A DNA stretch of 64,000 nucleotides from UBA4736 sp002404015 (GCA_036747295.1 DAIOCN010000002.1:124001-188000); one strand, 5' to 3'. Numbered from the stretch's first letter, positions 56,724 to 64,000 are shown. Program-made: numbers and translations. The notes: generated by a model not told the origin, from the sequence alone.

Positions 56724-57299
56724 GTGGCCAACCCGGCTCCCGGCCAGTTGAAGCTGGTCCAGGACTTCGTCAACTCGACCGACCTGATGGACGGCACCGA
56801 CGAGATCGCCCAGCCCAGCGCGCTGGCGGAGTGGCTGCGGCAGCGCGGGCTGATCGACCCCGCCGCCGAGCTGGCCGGCCCCGATGTCGAACATGCGCTG
56901 GCCATCCGGGAGGCTTTGCGGCGCCTGCTCCAGGCCAACAACGGAGCCCCCGTCTACCCGGTGGACCTGGCCACGCTGAACCGGGCTGCCGCCGAAAGCG
57001 CCCTCCGCCCCCGCTTCCTGCCCGACCGCAGCGTGAGGCTCGAGCCGGAGGCGGCTGGGGTGGCGGGCGCCCTGGGCCGCGTCCTGGGGATCGCGACCTC
57101 GGCCATGGCCGATGGCAGCTGGGCCCAGCTCAAGGTGTGCGCCGACCGTGCCTGCGCGTGGGCGTTCTGGGACAAGTCCAAGAACCACTCCGGTCATTGG
57201 TGCCGGATGGGCTCCTGCGGCAACCGGGCCAAGGCCCGGCGCTATCGCGAGCGCCGTCGCTCAGGTGACGAGCTCGGAGAAGGCGCTCTCGACGGGTGA
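56724..57299 (+). CDS. CGNR zinc-finger protein (ABATE domain)
   Basis: A 191-aa protein with an N-terminal ABATE-type helical domain (LVQDFVNSTDLMDGTDEIA, then LAEWLRQRGLI) and a C-terminal CGNR finger. The finger reads VCADRACAWAFWDKSKNHSG then WCRMGSCGNRAKARRYRERR, with four Cys ligands. Members are probable stress-related regulators. GTG 56724 lies six bases after TAGACT. The end overlaps the convergent DUF4388-like gene by 39 bp. Confidence 0.87.
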   Translation: MANPAPGQLKLVQDFVNSTDLMDGTDEIAQPSALAEWLRQRGLIDPAAELAGPDVEHALAIREALRRLLQANNGAPVYPVDLATLNRAAAESALRPRFLPDRSVRLEPEAAGVAGALGRVLGIATSAMADGSWAQLKVCADRACAWAFWDKSKNHSGHWCRMGSCGNRAKARRYRERRRSGDELGEGALDG

Positions 57300-57944
57300 C
57301 TGGCGGGGGATGACATCGGAGCTGCTCGAGGCCCCGTGGACCTCGATGGCCGCCTCCGGGTCTACACAGAGAGCGAGCACCTCGCCGGCGTCCCGACCCA
57401 ACGCCCGCGACTCGGTCGTGAACGCCCCGGTGACCTCGCCCCGGTTGAGCATGACAACGCCTCCGCCGGCCGCCGCCCGCACGCTCAGGCAGCCCGTGAA
57501 GCCCTGGGCCCGAAGGAAGTCGAGCAGCCCGTCGCCCTTCACCCAGGAGGCGTACAGGGGCGGATACATCGCCTCCCCGGAAGCCAGGTGATGGAGGCCG
57601 TCGATGAGCTCGCTGTCCAGGCTGACGACGTCCAGCACGCCGGCGCCGTCGTCGACCAGTCGGCGGATGGCTGTGAGCGCAGCTTCGCCGCGCTGGAGCC
57701 GGCCGCCCTCCCGGTGCAGGCAGTCGACCGCCTTCCCGTTGCGCAGCAGCACGATGCCGTTGGTGTTGGGCGCGACCAGGCGAACATAGCCCGAGGCGCC
57801 CAGTTCGCCGAGCGTCTGCAGCAGGCGGTCGAAGGCGATGAACTTGGAGGTCAGGGACTCGTAGAGGGGGATGCCGAAAGGCAGTGGCAAAGCCTCCTCG
57901 TCGGCGTCCGCCGGGCGGCTTTTCAGGTCGAGAGGATCTGGCAT
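57261..57944 (-). CDS. DUF4388-like regulatory protein
   Basis: A 227-aa protein with two similar alpha/beta units: the first around GASGYVRLVAPNTNGIVLLR, the second around FTGCLSVRAAAGGGVVMLNR with GEVTGAF. This resembles DUF4388/PATAN-type modules, in which a strand-turn-strand with an N-G-x-x motif follows a helix, often found with two-component proteins. ATG 57944 is taken because the frame upstream is a shadow. No catalytic motif is seen. Confidence 0.6.
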   Translation of the reverse strand: MPDPLDLKSRPADADEEALPLPFGIPLYESLTSKFIAFDRLLQTLGELGASGYVRLVAPNTNGIVLLRNGKAVDCLHREGGRLQRGEAALTAIRRLVDDGAGVLDVVSLDSELIDGLHHLASGEAMYPPLYASWVKGDGLLDFLRAQGFTGCLSVRAAAGGGVVMLNRGEVTGAFTTESRALGRDAGEVLALCVDPEAAIEVHGASSSSDVIPRQSPVESAFSELVT

Positions 57945-58020
57945 AGCCTCACAGTCATCGCACAGTCGACCCGCTCGGCGCAAACCGCGTAAGGGCCTGG
58001 GCGGGCCGGAAACCGCCGAA

Positions 58021-58452
58021 TCACCGGTCCAGGTAGAGGGTCGCCCGGGGGTCACCCGGCACGACGGGCAGCTTCCCGAAGACCTCCGGGTCCAGGGTCG
58101 AGCGGTCCGGCCAGTCCAGCTCGACGCGGTTACCGGAGGGATCGCGGATGTAGAGCTGGACCGAGCCGTCGGGGAGGGCGCGGGGCCCGCCGTCCAGGAT
58201 CCCGCGCCGCTTAGCGTCCAGGAAGGCGGCCTCGTAGTCGTCCACGTTGACCGCGAAGTGGTGGTGCTCGGGCGCCGGCGTGGCACGCTGGAAAAGGTGG
58301 ACCTGGAGGGCTCCCAGGCGCAGCCAGCGCACCGGGTAATCGAAGTCGGGAGTGGGGAGCTCCGTCATGCCGAAGAACTCTCGGTAGAAGGCGGCCGAGG
58401 CGTCCAGGTCATCGGCGTGGACGCTGACGTGGTTCAGAGACGTGGCTTTCAC
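58021..58452 (-). CDS. VOC/glyoxalase-family protein
   Basis: A 143-aa protein with two beta-alpha-beta-beta-beta units. Metal ligands are likely His in SLNHVSVHADDL, His in HHHFAVNV and Glu in GNRVELDWPDR. The fold includes lyases, dioxygenases and resistance proteins. Start is GTG 58452, overlapping the stop of the dehydrogenase gene (GTGA), so it is coupled to that gene and may act in the same pathway. Confidence 0.85.
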   Translation of the reverse strand: MKATSLNHVSVHADDLDASAAFYREFFGMTELPTPDFDYPVRWLRLGALQVHLFQRATPAPEHHHFAVNVDDYEAAFLDAKRRGILDGGPRALPDGSVQLYIRDPSGNRVELDWPDRSTLDPEVFGKLPVVPGDPRATLYLDR

Positions 58453-59225
58453 TTCCAGACCTCGTGCAACCGGTTGAACGCCAGGGCGGCCGTCGGCAGC
58501 GGCAGGTCGCGCTCGGCGGCGTCGACCAGCAGCGTACGGAGGTCCTTGCTGACGATGTCCAGGGCCCCGCCCGGCTCGTAGTCCCGCCACCAGGAGAGGA
58601 CGGTGTCCCAGTTGGCGGCGGCCCAGGACGCCCCCGTCGAAGCCTCGATCACCGGCAGCACCTGCTCCGGGCGCAGCCCGTACTCCTCGGCCAGCTTGAC
58701 ACCCTCCTGGGTGGCGAACATGCAGACCGCCAGCATGAGCTGGTTGGCGAGCTTGACGGCCTGGGCCTGGCCGGGATGCTCGCCGATCACGAATATCCGC
58801 TGCCCCAGCGCCTCGAAGAGAGGCCGGCTGCGCCCGACCGCCTCGGGGTCGCCGGAGACCATGATCGTGAGGGCCGCGGACTTGGCGCCGGCCACCCCTC
58901 CGCTGACCGGCGCGTCCAGGGCGGTCAGGCCGCGCGCCTCGCAGAGGGCGTCGACCCGGCTCATCGCCGTGGGGCTGACCGTGCTCATGACGATGATGTC
59001 CAGCGGCCGCTCGGGGTCGATCTCGTGGGCGACGCTCAGGACCTGGGCTGTGGTGCGGACGAGGATGATCACGGCCCGCTCCGCGCGCTGGACCACCTCC
59101 TCGACCGAGCCGCAGTCGCCGGTGCCCGTGACGTCGAACCCGGCCACATGGTGGCCGGCCTTGCGCAGGTTCTCGGCCATCGGCGCGCCCATGTCCCCCA
59201 GTCCGATCACGCCCACCGCCGCCAC
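58449..59225 (-). CDS. 3-hydroxyisobutyrate dehydrogenase-like protein
   Basis: A 258-aa beta-hydroxyacid dehydrogenase. The Rossmann motif is VGVIGLGDMGAPMAENLRKA, the substrate motif ALDAPVSGGVAGAKSAALTI, and the catalytic Lys lies in QAVKLANQLML. DIVSKDLRTLL near the end is the usual C-terminal signature. It is shorter than the typical about 290 aa, mainly in the Rossmann half. GTG 59225 and the divergent GTG 59246 are 20 bp apart with overlapping -10 elements. Confidence 0.9.
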   Translation of the reverse strand: MAAVGVIGLGDMGAPMAENLRKAGHHVAGFDVTGTGDCGSVEEVVQRAERAVIILVRTTAQVLSVAHEIDPERPLDIIVMSTVSPTAMSRVDALCEARGLTALDAPVSGGVAGAKSAALTIMVSGDPEAVGRSRPLFEALGQRIFVIGEHPGQAQAVKLANQLMLAVCMFATQEGVKLAEEYGLRPEQVLPVIEASTGASWAAANWDTVLSWWRDYEPGGALDIVSKDLRTLLVDAAERDLPLPTAALAFNRLHEVWK

Positions 59226-59231
59226 GATGGC

Positions 59232-59237
59232 TAGGCT
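59232..59237 (+). promoter_or_regulatory. -10 element of amidohydrolase gene, overlapping opposite -10
   Basis: TAGGCT ends 8 nt before the plus-strand GTG at 59246. It overlaps the minus-strand TAGCCT by five bases. Confidence 0.55.
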
Positions 59238-59238
59238 A
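59233..59238 (-). promoter_or_regulatory. -10 element of hydroxyisobutyrate dehydrogenase-like gene
   Basis: On the minus strand TAGCCT ends 7 nt before the GTG at 59225. Only one of the two overlapping promoters can be occupied at a time. Confidence 0.5.
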
Positions 59239-59245
59239 CCTCACG

Positions 59246-60106
59246 GTGATCGACAGCCACTTCCACATCTGGCGCCGAGCCGATGCAAAGCAGTCGGGAA
59301 TCCTCGCCGCCCCCTACCTGCAGCGGGACGCGAGCTGGGAGGACTTCCGAGCCGCCTCGGGCGACCTGGCGCTGGAGGGGGCCGTGAACATCCAGGTCAA
59401 CGATTTCTGCGACGGCACCGTGGAGGCCCGATACATCGGGGTGGTCGCCCATGGCGATCCCCTTCTGGGGGCCATGATCGCGTGGGCGCGGATCGAATCT
59501 GCGGAGGCGCGCGGGGAGCTCGAACGGCTCCTTGGACTGGCCCATGTTCGCGGCGTCCGCCGGACCTGCCAGTTCGAAGCCGACCCTGAGTTCTGCGCGA
59601 GCTCCGATTACGTCCGGGGCGTCCGGCTGCTGGGAGAGCTCGACCTGCTCTGCGAGATCTGCGTTCGGCTGGAGCAGGTGAAGGCGCTGCCCCGGCTGGC
59701 TCGAGCCTGCCCCGAGACCCTGATCGTGCTGCAGCACCTGGGCAAGCCCGACCATTCCCAGCCCCCGCCCGCCTACTGGCTGCGCGCGATCGAGGAGCTG
59801 GCGGCGCTGCCCAACGTGCTGGCCAAGGTGTCGGTGGTCGTCCACAGCGACCGCGATGCGGCGCTCACGACCGACTTGGTGGCGCCATTCGTCCGCCACG
59901 TCGCAGGCTGCTTCGGCCCCGTCCGCGTCTTCTTCGGCAGCAACTGGCCGGTTGCGGGCGCGGTCGTCAGCTACCAGGGCTGGGTCGAGATGCTGCGGGA
60001 GCTGCTCGGCGACGATGAGCGGTTCTGGGCCGGGAACGCTCGCCGGCTCTACCGGCTGCCGCCGGTCACGGCGGTGTCGAGGCCGATCCCGCTGGCGGAT
60101 TTGTAG
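59246..60106 (+). CDS. amidohydrolase (fuconolactonase/PDC hydrolase type)
   Basis: A 286-aa TIM-barrel metal hydrolase. The H-x-H start is IDSHFHIWRR (His5, His7), a later His lies in VLQHLGKPDH, and the last motif is FFGSNWPVAG, where the usual barrel-end Asp is replaced by Asn in GSNWP, as in the amidohydrolase-2 lactonase branch. It would hydrolyse a lactone or related carboxylate. It faces a hydroxyacid dehydrogenase gene, suggesting a common catabolic route. The 3' end overlaps the convergent phosphoesterase gene by 41 bp. Confidence 0.87.
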   Translation: MIDSHFHIWRRADAKQSGILAAPYLQRDASWEDFRAASGDLALEGAVNIQVNDFCDGTVEARYIGVVAHGDPLLGAMIAWARIESAEARGELERLLGLAHVRGVRRTCQFEADPEFCASSDYVRGVRLLGELDLLCEICVRLEQVKALPRLARACPETLIVLQHLGKPDHSQPPPAYWLRAIEELAALPNVLAKVSVVVHSDRDAALTTDLVAPFVRHVAGCFGPVRVFFGSNWPVAGAVVSYQGWVEMLRELLGDDERFWAGNARRLYRLPPVTAVSRPIPLADL

Positions 60107-61451
60107 CCAGGACCACGGGTCGTCGAGGCGCCTGGGCGAAGTTGAAGTCGGCCACCAGGTCGCCAAGAACCGAGGCAGTCTCGCGGACGCCGGGCCGGGG
60201 GTCGGGCCGGCCGTCGGTCCTGGGGTCCAGCCGCTGGCCGGCCAGGAAGTCGTCCTCGATGAACTTGACATAGGCGTCGAAGCTCAGAGTCTGATGGTCG
60301 ATGAAGCCCTGGCGGGCGTACGGGCTGATCACGATGCCCGGTACGCGCAGTCCGTATCCGTTCTGGTCCACCATCGGCGGCTGCACGTGGTCGTAGAAGC
60401 CGCCCCAATCGTCCCAAGAAAGGAAGATGGCGGTCGAACTCCAGTCAGGGCCCTGCATTATCTCGTTGATCAGCTGCGTCGTGTAGGCCTGGCCGGCGGA
60501 GAGCAGGGCCGGCGGGTGCTCGCTGACGGTGCCGTTGGGGACCACCCAGGAGACGGCCGGTAGGTGGCCGGCTTTGGCATCCGCGTGGAAGTGCTCGATG
60601 GTCTGGATGTTGCCCAGCTGACCGTCCTGCTTCACCGTGTCGAAGTAGGGCAGCGGGTTCCAGATCTCGGGCGTCCCGGTCTTTTGGGGCGCTGCGGGGC
60701 AGGTGGCCTGGTCGTCAGCGCAGTCGGGCTGGGTGCCCTCGGCCACGTAGTACTTCCAGCTCACGCTGCTCTTGTGGAGGAGGTAGGTGAGGTCGGTCCA
60801 GGCGTAGTCGGGCGCTTTGCCGGCGCCGTTCTTGGCGGTCTGCGCGGGGCTCTGCAGCGCGTTCTGACAACTCATCGGGTCGCCAGGCGTCGAGCACTTG
60901 GCTGACCACTCCGAGACCATGAACAGGTGCTCCGGCAGCGACCAGGACGCGTTCGGCTCGAACATGCGGTCCTGCAGCACGAAGTCTCGCGCGTACGTCC
61001 AGTAGTTCGGGATCTCGCGGGCGTCGTGGTAGCCCATGACGTCGGTCTGGCCCTGGCCACCGCCGCAATTGGGATCGAATGGACCCGTGCAAGCCGTCGC
61101 GTGACCCTGCTCCGCCTGGGCGATGAAGCCGTCCATCTTGCCGCCGTTCACGTCCGTCACGGCGTTCGCCTGACCGTGCGGACCGCCCGCGTTCTTGTCC
61201 GCCGGGTCGTGGTACGGCTTGCCGCACTGCCCGGTCTTGGGGTCGCTCACGCAGACCCCCGCCGGGATGCCGTCGGCGCCGGGGAAGGTGCCGAAGTAGG
61301 AGTCGAACGAGCGATTCTCCTGCATGATCACGACCACGTGTTGGATCTTGTGGATGCCGGCCGCCCCTGCCGCTGAAGGCCGCGCTGGGACGGGCCCGCC
61401 GCTGCAGGCAGTGACCGCCAGGATCGCGATCAGCGCCAGCCGTTTTGACAT
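60066..61451 (-). CDS. phospholipase C/acid-phosphatase-like lipoprotein
   Basis: A 461-aa exported phosphoesterase. The signal peptide MSKRLALIAILAVTAC ends at lipobox Cys16. The phosphoesterase family start is HVVVIMQENRSFDSYFGTFP with metal ligands Glu and Asn; later motifs are WVVPNGTVSEHP, IFLSWDDWGGFYDHVQPP (metal Asp/Asp/His) and RVPGIVISPYARQGF. It probably releases phosphate or head groups from phospholipids outside the membrane. ATG 61451 is chosen for the signal peptide; the longer frame to 61547 covers the promoter region. Confidence 0.9.
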   Translation of the reverse strand: MSKRLALIAILAVTACSGGPVPARPSAAGAAGIHKIQHVVVIMQENRSFDSYFGTFPGADGIPAGVCVSDPKTGQCGKPYHDPADKNAGGPHGQANAVTDVNGGKMDGFIAQAEQGHATACTGPFDPNCGGGQGQTDVMGYHDAREIPNYWTYARDFVLQDRMFEPNASWSLPEHLFMVSEWSAKCSTPGDPMSCQNALQSPAQTAKNGAGKAPDYAWTDLTYLLHKSSVSWKYYVAEGTQPDCADDQATCPAAPQKTGTPEIWNPLPYFDTVKQDGQLGNIQTIEHFHADAKAGHLPAVSWVVPNGTVSEHPPALLSAGQAYTTQLINEIMQGPDWSSTAIFLSWDDWGGFYDHVQPPMVDQNGYGLRVPGIVISPYARQGFIDHQTLSFDAYVKFIEDDFLAGQRLDPRTDGRPDPRPGVRETASVLGDLVADFNFAQAPRRPVVLATNPPAGSASTPP

Positions 61452-61505
61452 GGCGTCCAGTGGAACTGACAAACCGCAGGGCGATGTTAGCGCTTCGTAA
61501 GATGT

Positions 61506-61517
61506 CTGCTCGAGCAG
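61506..61517. promoter_or_regulatory. perfect 12-bp palindrome in divergent region
   Basis: CTGCTCGAGCAG lies 55 bp upstream of the phosphoesterase gene and 83 bp upstream of the 63-aa gene. It is a possible operator; no adjacent regulator gene is seen. Confidence 0.35.
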
Positions 61518-61599
61518 GAAAAACCCGCACTCTGCCTGAGAAACCATGATAGTCCTGCACTAAAGATTCCTACACTCAGGAGCGAGAAAGAGTCCGACG

Positions 61600-61791
61600 A
61601 TGATCCCTCACCTGCCCTATCCGAGACCGGCGATGAACCCCCCGGCAGCCATGCCCAGCGCCCGCTCCATCGATCTCCACACGCACCTTGAAGAGCTCAT
61701 CTCCGCTGTCTGGCAGGCCGAGGCCAACTGGGGGTTCGACGACCGCCTGGACATGTCTCTCAGGATCAATCGGACCAACTTCAGGTCCTGA
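61600..61791 (+). CDS. 63-aa hypothetical protein upstream of the ferritin-like gene
   Basis: A small protein from ATG 61600, with AGGAGCGAG in the leader and TACACT at 61571-61576 as -10. A Pro-rich start (HLPYPRPAMNPPAAMPSAR) leads to one amphipathic helix (DLHTHLEELISAVWQAEANW). No family recognised. It lies 55 bp before the encapsulated-ferritin homologue and could be a partner of it; that is only a guess from position. Confidence 0.55.
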   Translation: MIPHLPYPRPAMNPPAAMPSARSIDLHTHLEELISAVWQAEANWGFDDRLDMSLRINRTNFRS

Positions 61792-61834
61792 TCCCTTCCC
61801 CACGCAGCGACCGGGCCTCAAAACTCTGTCGCTG

Positions 61835-61840
61835 TATGTT
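61835..61840 (+). promoter_or_regulatory. -10 element of ferritin-like gene
   Basis: TATGTT ends 6 nt before the ATG at 61847. The six intervening bases are TAGGAG, which could also act as a ribosome site, though spacing would be very short. Confidence 0.5.
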
Positions 61841-61846
61841 TAGGAG

Positions 61847-62161
61847 ATGGGGTTCGAGCAGTACCACGAGCCGGCCGGAGAGCTGTCCGCCGAAGTCCGC
61901 AGCTTTGCCCGCATGATCGCCTCCCTCACCGAGGAGGCGGAGGCGATCGGCTGGTACGAGCAGCGACTCGCCGTCGAGCCTGACAGCCAGGCTCGTGCCA
62001 TCATGGCCAACGCCCAGCACGAGGAGATGAAGCACTTCGGGATGGACCTGGAGTTCCTCCTGCGGCGCAAGCCCGCCTGGCGCGAGACGCTGAAGCGCAT
62101 CCTCTTCTCCGAGGGCGACATCGTCAAGGCGGGCGAGGCCGCCGAGAAAGCGACCGACTAG
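61847..62161 (+). CDS. encapsulated-ferritin (EncFtn) homologue
   Basis: A 104-aa two-helix ferroxidase subunit. Compared from memory with Rhodospirillum rubrum EncFtn (Glu32, Trp38, Tyr39, Glu62, His65), the same residues are here with a constant offset: Glu30 in LTEEAEAIGWYEQRL, Trp36, Tyr37, Glu60 and His63 in HEEMKHFGMDLEFL. The ending FSEGDIVKAGEAA also matches the family. The active form is an annular decamer with iron sites between subunits. It lacks a long C-terminal extension with a clear encapsulin-targeting peptide, and no shell gene is next to it. Confidence 0.85.
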   Translation: MGFEQYHEPAGELSAEVRSFARMIASLTEEAEAIGWYEQRLAVEPDSQARAIMANAQHEEMKHFGMDLEFLLRRKPAWRETLKRILFSEGDIVKAGEAAEKATD

Positions 62162-62166
62162 CGCTC

Positions 62167-63027
62167 CTAAGAGGGCATCCGGCGGAGCAGCACCACCGCC
62201 CCCAGGATCGCCGCCCCGCCCGCGTACTGCAGCGGCACCAACGCGACCCCCAGCAGGGTCAGCGAGGCGACTGCGGCCGTGACTGGTTCGGTGGTGGCGG
62301 CCATGCTGGCGTCGCTGGGGCTGATGTGGCGGAGACTGGCCAGGTAGGCCAAAGCTGACCAGTGTCCCGAAGACGACCACGAACCCCGTCAGGAGCGCGA
62401 TCTCCAGCAGGTTGCCCGTGGGGCGCGCCGACCAGGGAGGCGCCCAGATCAGCAGCGGGACGCAGCCGACCAGGAAGCCCCAGGTGGTGGTCTGCCAGGG
62501 CCCGATGCTGTTGACCAGGCGCACGGAGCTGAGGGTGTAGAACGCGGCGGTGAGGGCGGCCAGGAGTCCGAAGATGAGACCCAGCGGGCTGAGCGCCAGG
62601 CCCTGGCCGCCGCCCAGAGCGAGCAGCGCCGCCCCGCCCAACGCCCCGACCAGGGCGGCTGCGCGCACCGGCGTCAGGCGTACCCGGCCGCGGGCGAGCT
62701 CGTAGCCGACGATCATAGGGATCGAGGTGTACTGGAGGAAGGTGGCCGTGGCCACATTGGAGTAGTCGATGGCCGCGAAGTACGTGTACTGGGCGGCGGT
62801 GACCCCGAATAGCGCGAAGACCAGCAGCCGGCGCCAGTTGGCCCGGGGTAGGGCGGCCGCAGCCAGGCGTACAGCAGCACCCCAGCGCCCAGCATCCGGA
62901 CGCCGACCAGCCACTGGGGCTGGATACCGTGGTGCTGGAACAGGACCTGGGCCGCCGTCCCCGAAAGACCCCAGAACGCGGCCCCGACCAGAACGTAGAC
63001 GAGGCCGCGCAGGCGTTCCCCTTCCAA
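62167..63027 (-). pseudogene. EamA-family transporter broken by two frameshifts
   Basis: Three consecutive minus-strand frames together make one DMT/EamA transporter of about 285 aa. Part 1 (from TTG 63027) has GLVYVLVGAAFWGLSGTAAQ; the frame shifts near 62850. Part 2 has ANWRRLLVFALFGVTAAQYT to LLTGFVVVFGTLVSF; the frame shifts again near 62345. Part 3 has AYLASLRHISPSDASMAATT to the stop at 62167. Both breaks are in GC-rich runs, so assembly or read errors are as likely as a real pseudogene. If intact it would be a ten-helix exporter of small metabolites. Confidence 0.75.
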
Positions 63028-63045
63028 TCCTCGAAACTATGCCGG

Positions 63046-63474
63046 ATGGCCAAGGACGAGTACCCGCTGCTGGAGGTCCTCCGCCGCTGGCAGCCCGAGG
63101 GTATGTGGGCCAACGTGGGCGGCCGCATGCTCGAGCTCGAGCCCGGCCGGGCGCTGATCGAGGCCCAGCTCAGCGCCGCATCTCACGGCTTCCCCACCGG
63201 GATGGGGAGCATCGTCCACGGTGGGGCGCTGGCTGCCGTCGCCGACATGGCGCTCGCCTCGGCCGGCGCCTCGCTCTGCCGGGAGGGCGAGGTGGCGACA
63301 ACGGTGGACCTCAAGGTGGACTTTTTCCAGCCCGGCCAGCCGGGCCGGATCCTGGCCAGGGCGACCGTCCGCCGCCGCACGCGGCGCCTTGCCTTCTGCG
63401 AGACGACCCTGGAGCAGGAGGACGGCACCGTCATCGCCGAGGCGCGGGCGGTGATGGCGTATATCCGGGCCTGA
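63046..63474 (+). CDS. PaaI-type hotdog thioesterase
   Basis: A 142-aa single hotdog domain. The motif HGFPTGMGSIVHGGALAAVA with His-Gly-Gly is the signature of the PaaI/YbgC acyl-CoA thioesterase group, followed by TTVDLKVDFFQPGQPGRI for the substrate groove. ATG 63046 is 18 bp from the divergent transporter start. It likely cleaves an acyl- or aryl-acetyl-CoA in the catabolic network of this region. Confidence 0.88.
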   Translation: MAKDEYPLLEVLRRWQPEGMWANVGGRMLELEPGRALIEAQLSAASHGFPTGMGSIVHGGALAAVADMALASAGASLCREGEVATTVDLKVDFFQPGQPGRILARATVRRRTRRLAFCETTLEQEDGTVIAEARAVMAYIRA

Positions 63475-63498
63475 CCCCCGGATGGAGGCCAACTGGGC

Positions 63499-63528
63499 TT
63501 GACATGTGACTAAACGGTCACCTATAGT
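63499..63528 (+). promoter_or_regulatory. promoter of SRPBCC gene with operator between hexamers
   Basis: TTGACA (63499-63504) and TATAGT (63523-63528) are 18 bp apart. Between them lies GTGAC-TAAACG-GTCAC (63506-63521), a perfect 5-bp inverted repeat. A repressor of ArsR or TetR type bound there would block polymerase. Confidence 0.7.
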
Positions 63529-63579
63529 CTGGGATGCCGCCGCGCCCAGCGAGCTCAAGAACCAGATAGGAGGAAACGC

Positions 63580-64000
63580 ATGGAAAAGATCTTCGAGATC
63601 TACATCAAGACCACCCCGGAACGCCTTTGGGAGGCGATCACCGACACGGAGATGAGGAGCAAGTACAACTTCGGCACCCGCATGAAGTCGGACTGGACGC
63701 CCGGCTCGCGCCACGAGACCAGCCACCCGGGCGCCCCCGGACTCCTTGGGGAGGGTGAGAACCTCGAGGTCGACCCGCCGCGCCGGCTGGTCCAGAGCAT
63801 GGTGGCCCTCTGGGGCGAGGACGTGAAAAGCGAGGGAACCTCGAGGGTGACCTGGGAGATCGAACCGGTCGGCGACTCCTGCCGTCTGACCGTCACCCAC
63901 GACCAGCTTCGCGAGGGTGCGAACGCCCAGCTCTACGGCGGCTGGCCGATGATTCTCTCCGGGCTGAAGACGCTGCTCGAGACGGGCGAGCTGCTGACCA
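63580..64000 (+). CDS. SRPBCC (AHSA1/START-like) protein, 3' end beyond window
   Basis: The first 140 residues of a START-fold protein: EKIFEIYIKTTPERLWEAI, then GEGENLEVDPPRRLVQSMVA and SCRLTVTHDQL, typical of AHSA1-like domains that bind a hydrophobic ligand. GGAGG directly before ATG 63580 is the strongest ribosome site here, and a near-consensus promoter with an internal inverted repeat precedes it. Such genes are often controlled by a neighbouring ArsR repressor, which may lie beyond the window. The reading frame is open at the edge. Confidence 0.85.
   Translation, partial: MEKIFEIYIKTTPERLWEAITDTEMRSKYNFGTRMKSDWTPGSRHETSHPGAPGLLGEGENLEVDPPRRLVQSMVALWGEDVKSEGTSRVTWEIEPVGDSCRLTVTHDQLREGANAQLYGGWPMILSGLKTLLETGELLT

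Noticed and set aside
1..64000. tRNA, rRNA, integrase, transposase or phage genes
   Set aside because: None was found on either strand by reading; a covariance-model scan would be needed to exclude small RNAs.

Overview
The window is a roughly 70 percent GC stretch of a free-living, probably soil-dwelling bacterium. Lineage is inference only. Two sortases with their own substrates, a paired AdnA/AdnB-type helicase-nuclease, many LuxR-type two-component systems and many genes without a leader suggest Actinomycetota, or a Chloroflexota relative such as Candidatus Dormibacterota. The run of exactly 100 N at 12-111 marks a scaffold join, so this is a draft or metagenome-derived assembly. I saw no rRNA, tRNA, CRISPR array, transposase or phage gene.

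Layout. (1) 0.1-17 kb is a cell-surface and exopolysaccharide locus. A sortase and a sorted surface protein open it. A minus-strand operon follows (glycosyltransferases, flippase, polymerase, Wzz-like chain-length protein, initiating phosphoglycosyltransferase). Next come an acetyltransferase, a DegT-type aminotransferase and a Gfo/Idh oxidoreductase, together resembling WbpD/WbpE/WbpB of diacetamido-uronic acid synthesis, plus a polysaccharide deacetylase. A second sortase/substrate pair and a DUF4012 protein close it. (2) 17-24.8 kb holds a NarL-type kinase/regulator pair, a secreted GH26-like hydrolase, a cupin, a one-piece DesK-DesR fusion and a divergent ABC exporter. (3) 24.8-38.2 kb holds a truncated nitroreductase, a PfkB kinase, a histone-like protein, a WYL regulator facing an AlkA-like glycosylase across a perfect operator-like palindrome, the AdnAB-like pair and an OmpR-type two-component system. 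(4) 38.2-47.9 kb holds a DsbA-like gene with an in-frame TGA at its catalytic position, membrane proteins, a zinc-ribbon SF1 helicase, a site-2 protease, and HAD, HIT and DinB proteins. Two copies of a 113-bp double-hairpin repeat lie here. (5) 48-64 kb is mostly catabolic: acyl-CoA synthetase, methylmalonate-semialdehyde dehydrogenase with a Cgl0159-like aldolase, CoA-transferase, enoyl-CoA hydratase, hydroxyisobutyrate-type dehydrogenase, amidohydrolase and phospholipase C-like lipoprotein. It also has an encapsulated-ferritin homologue with no shell gene beside it.

How the parts may connect. GGGACAT-type inverted repeats resembling DosR/DevR boxes lie upstream of the exopolysaccharide operon, the DUF4012/sortase operon and the genes after the NarL-type regulator, which suggests one surface-polymer regulon. 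At least a dozen start codons lie only 6-9 nt after a TANNNT element, so leaderless transcription looks common.

Most noteworthy: the TGA in the DsbA-like gene is followed at a suitable distance by a small hairpin of bacterial SECIS type (candidate selenoprotein, or a nonsense mutation). Next in interest are the surface regulon, the shell-less ferritin, the WYL/DUF4031-like fusion with its glycosylase partner, and the DesK-DesR fusion.
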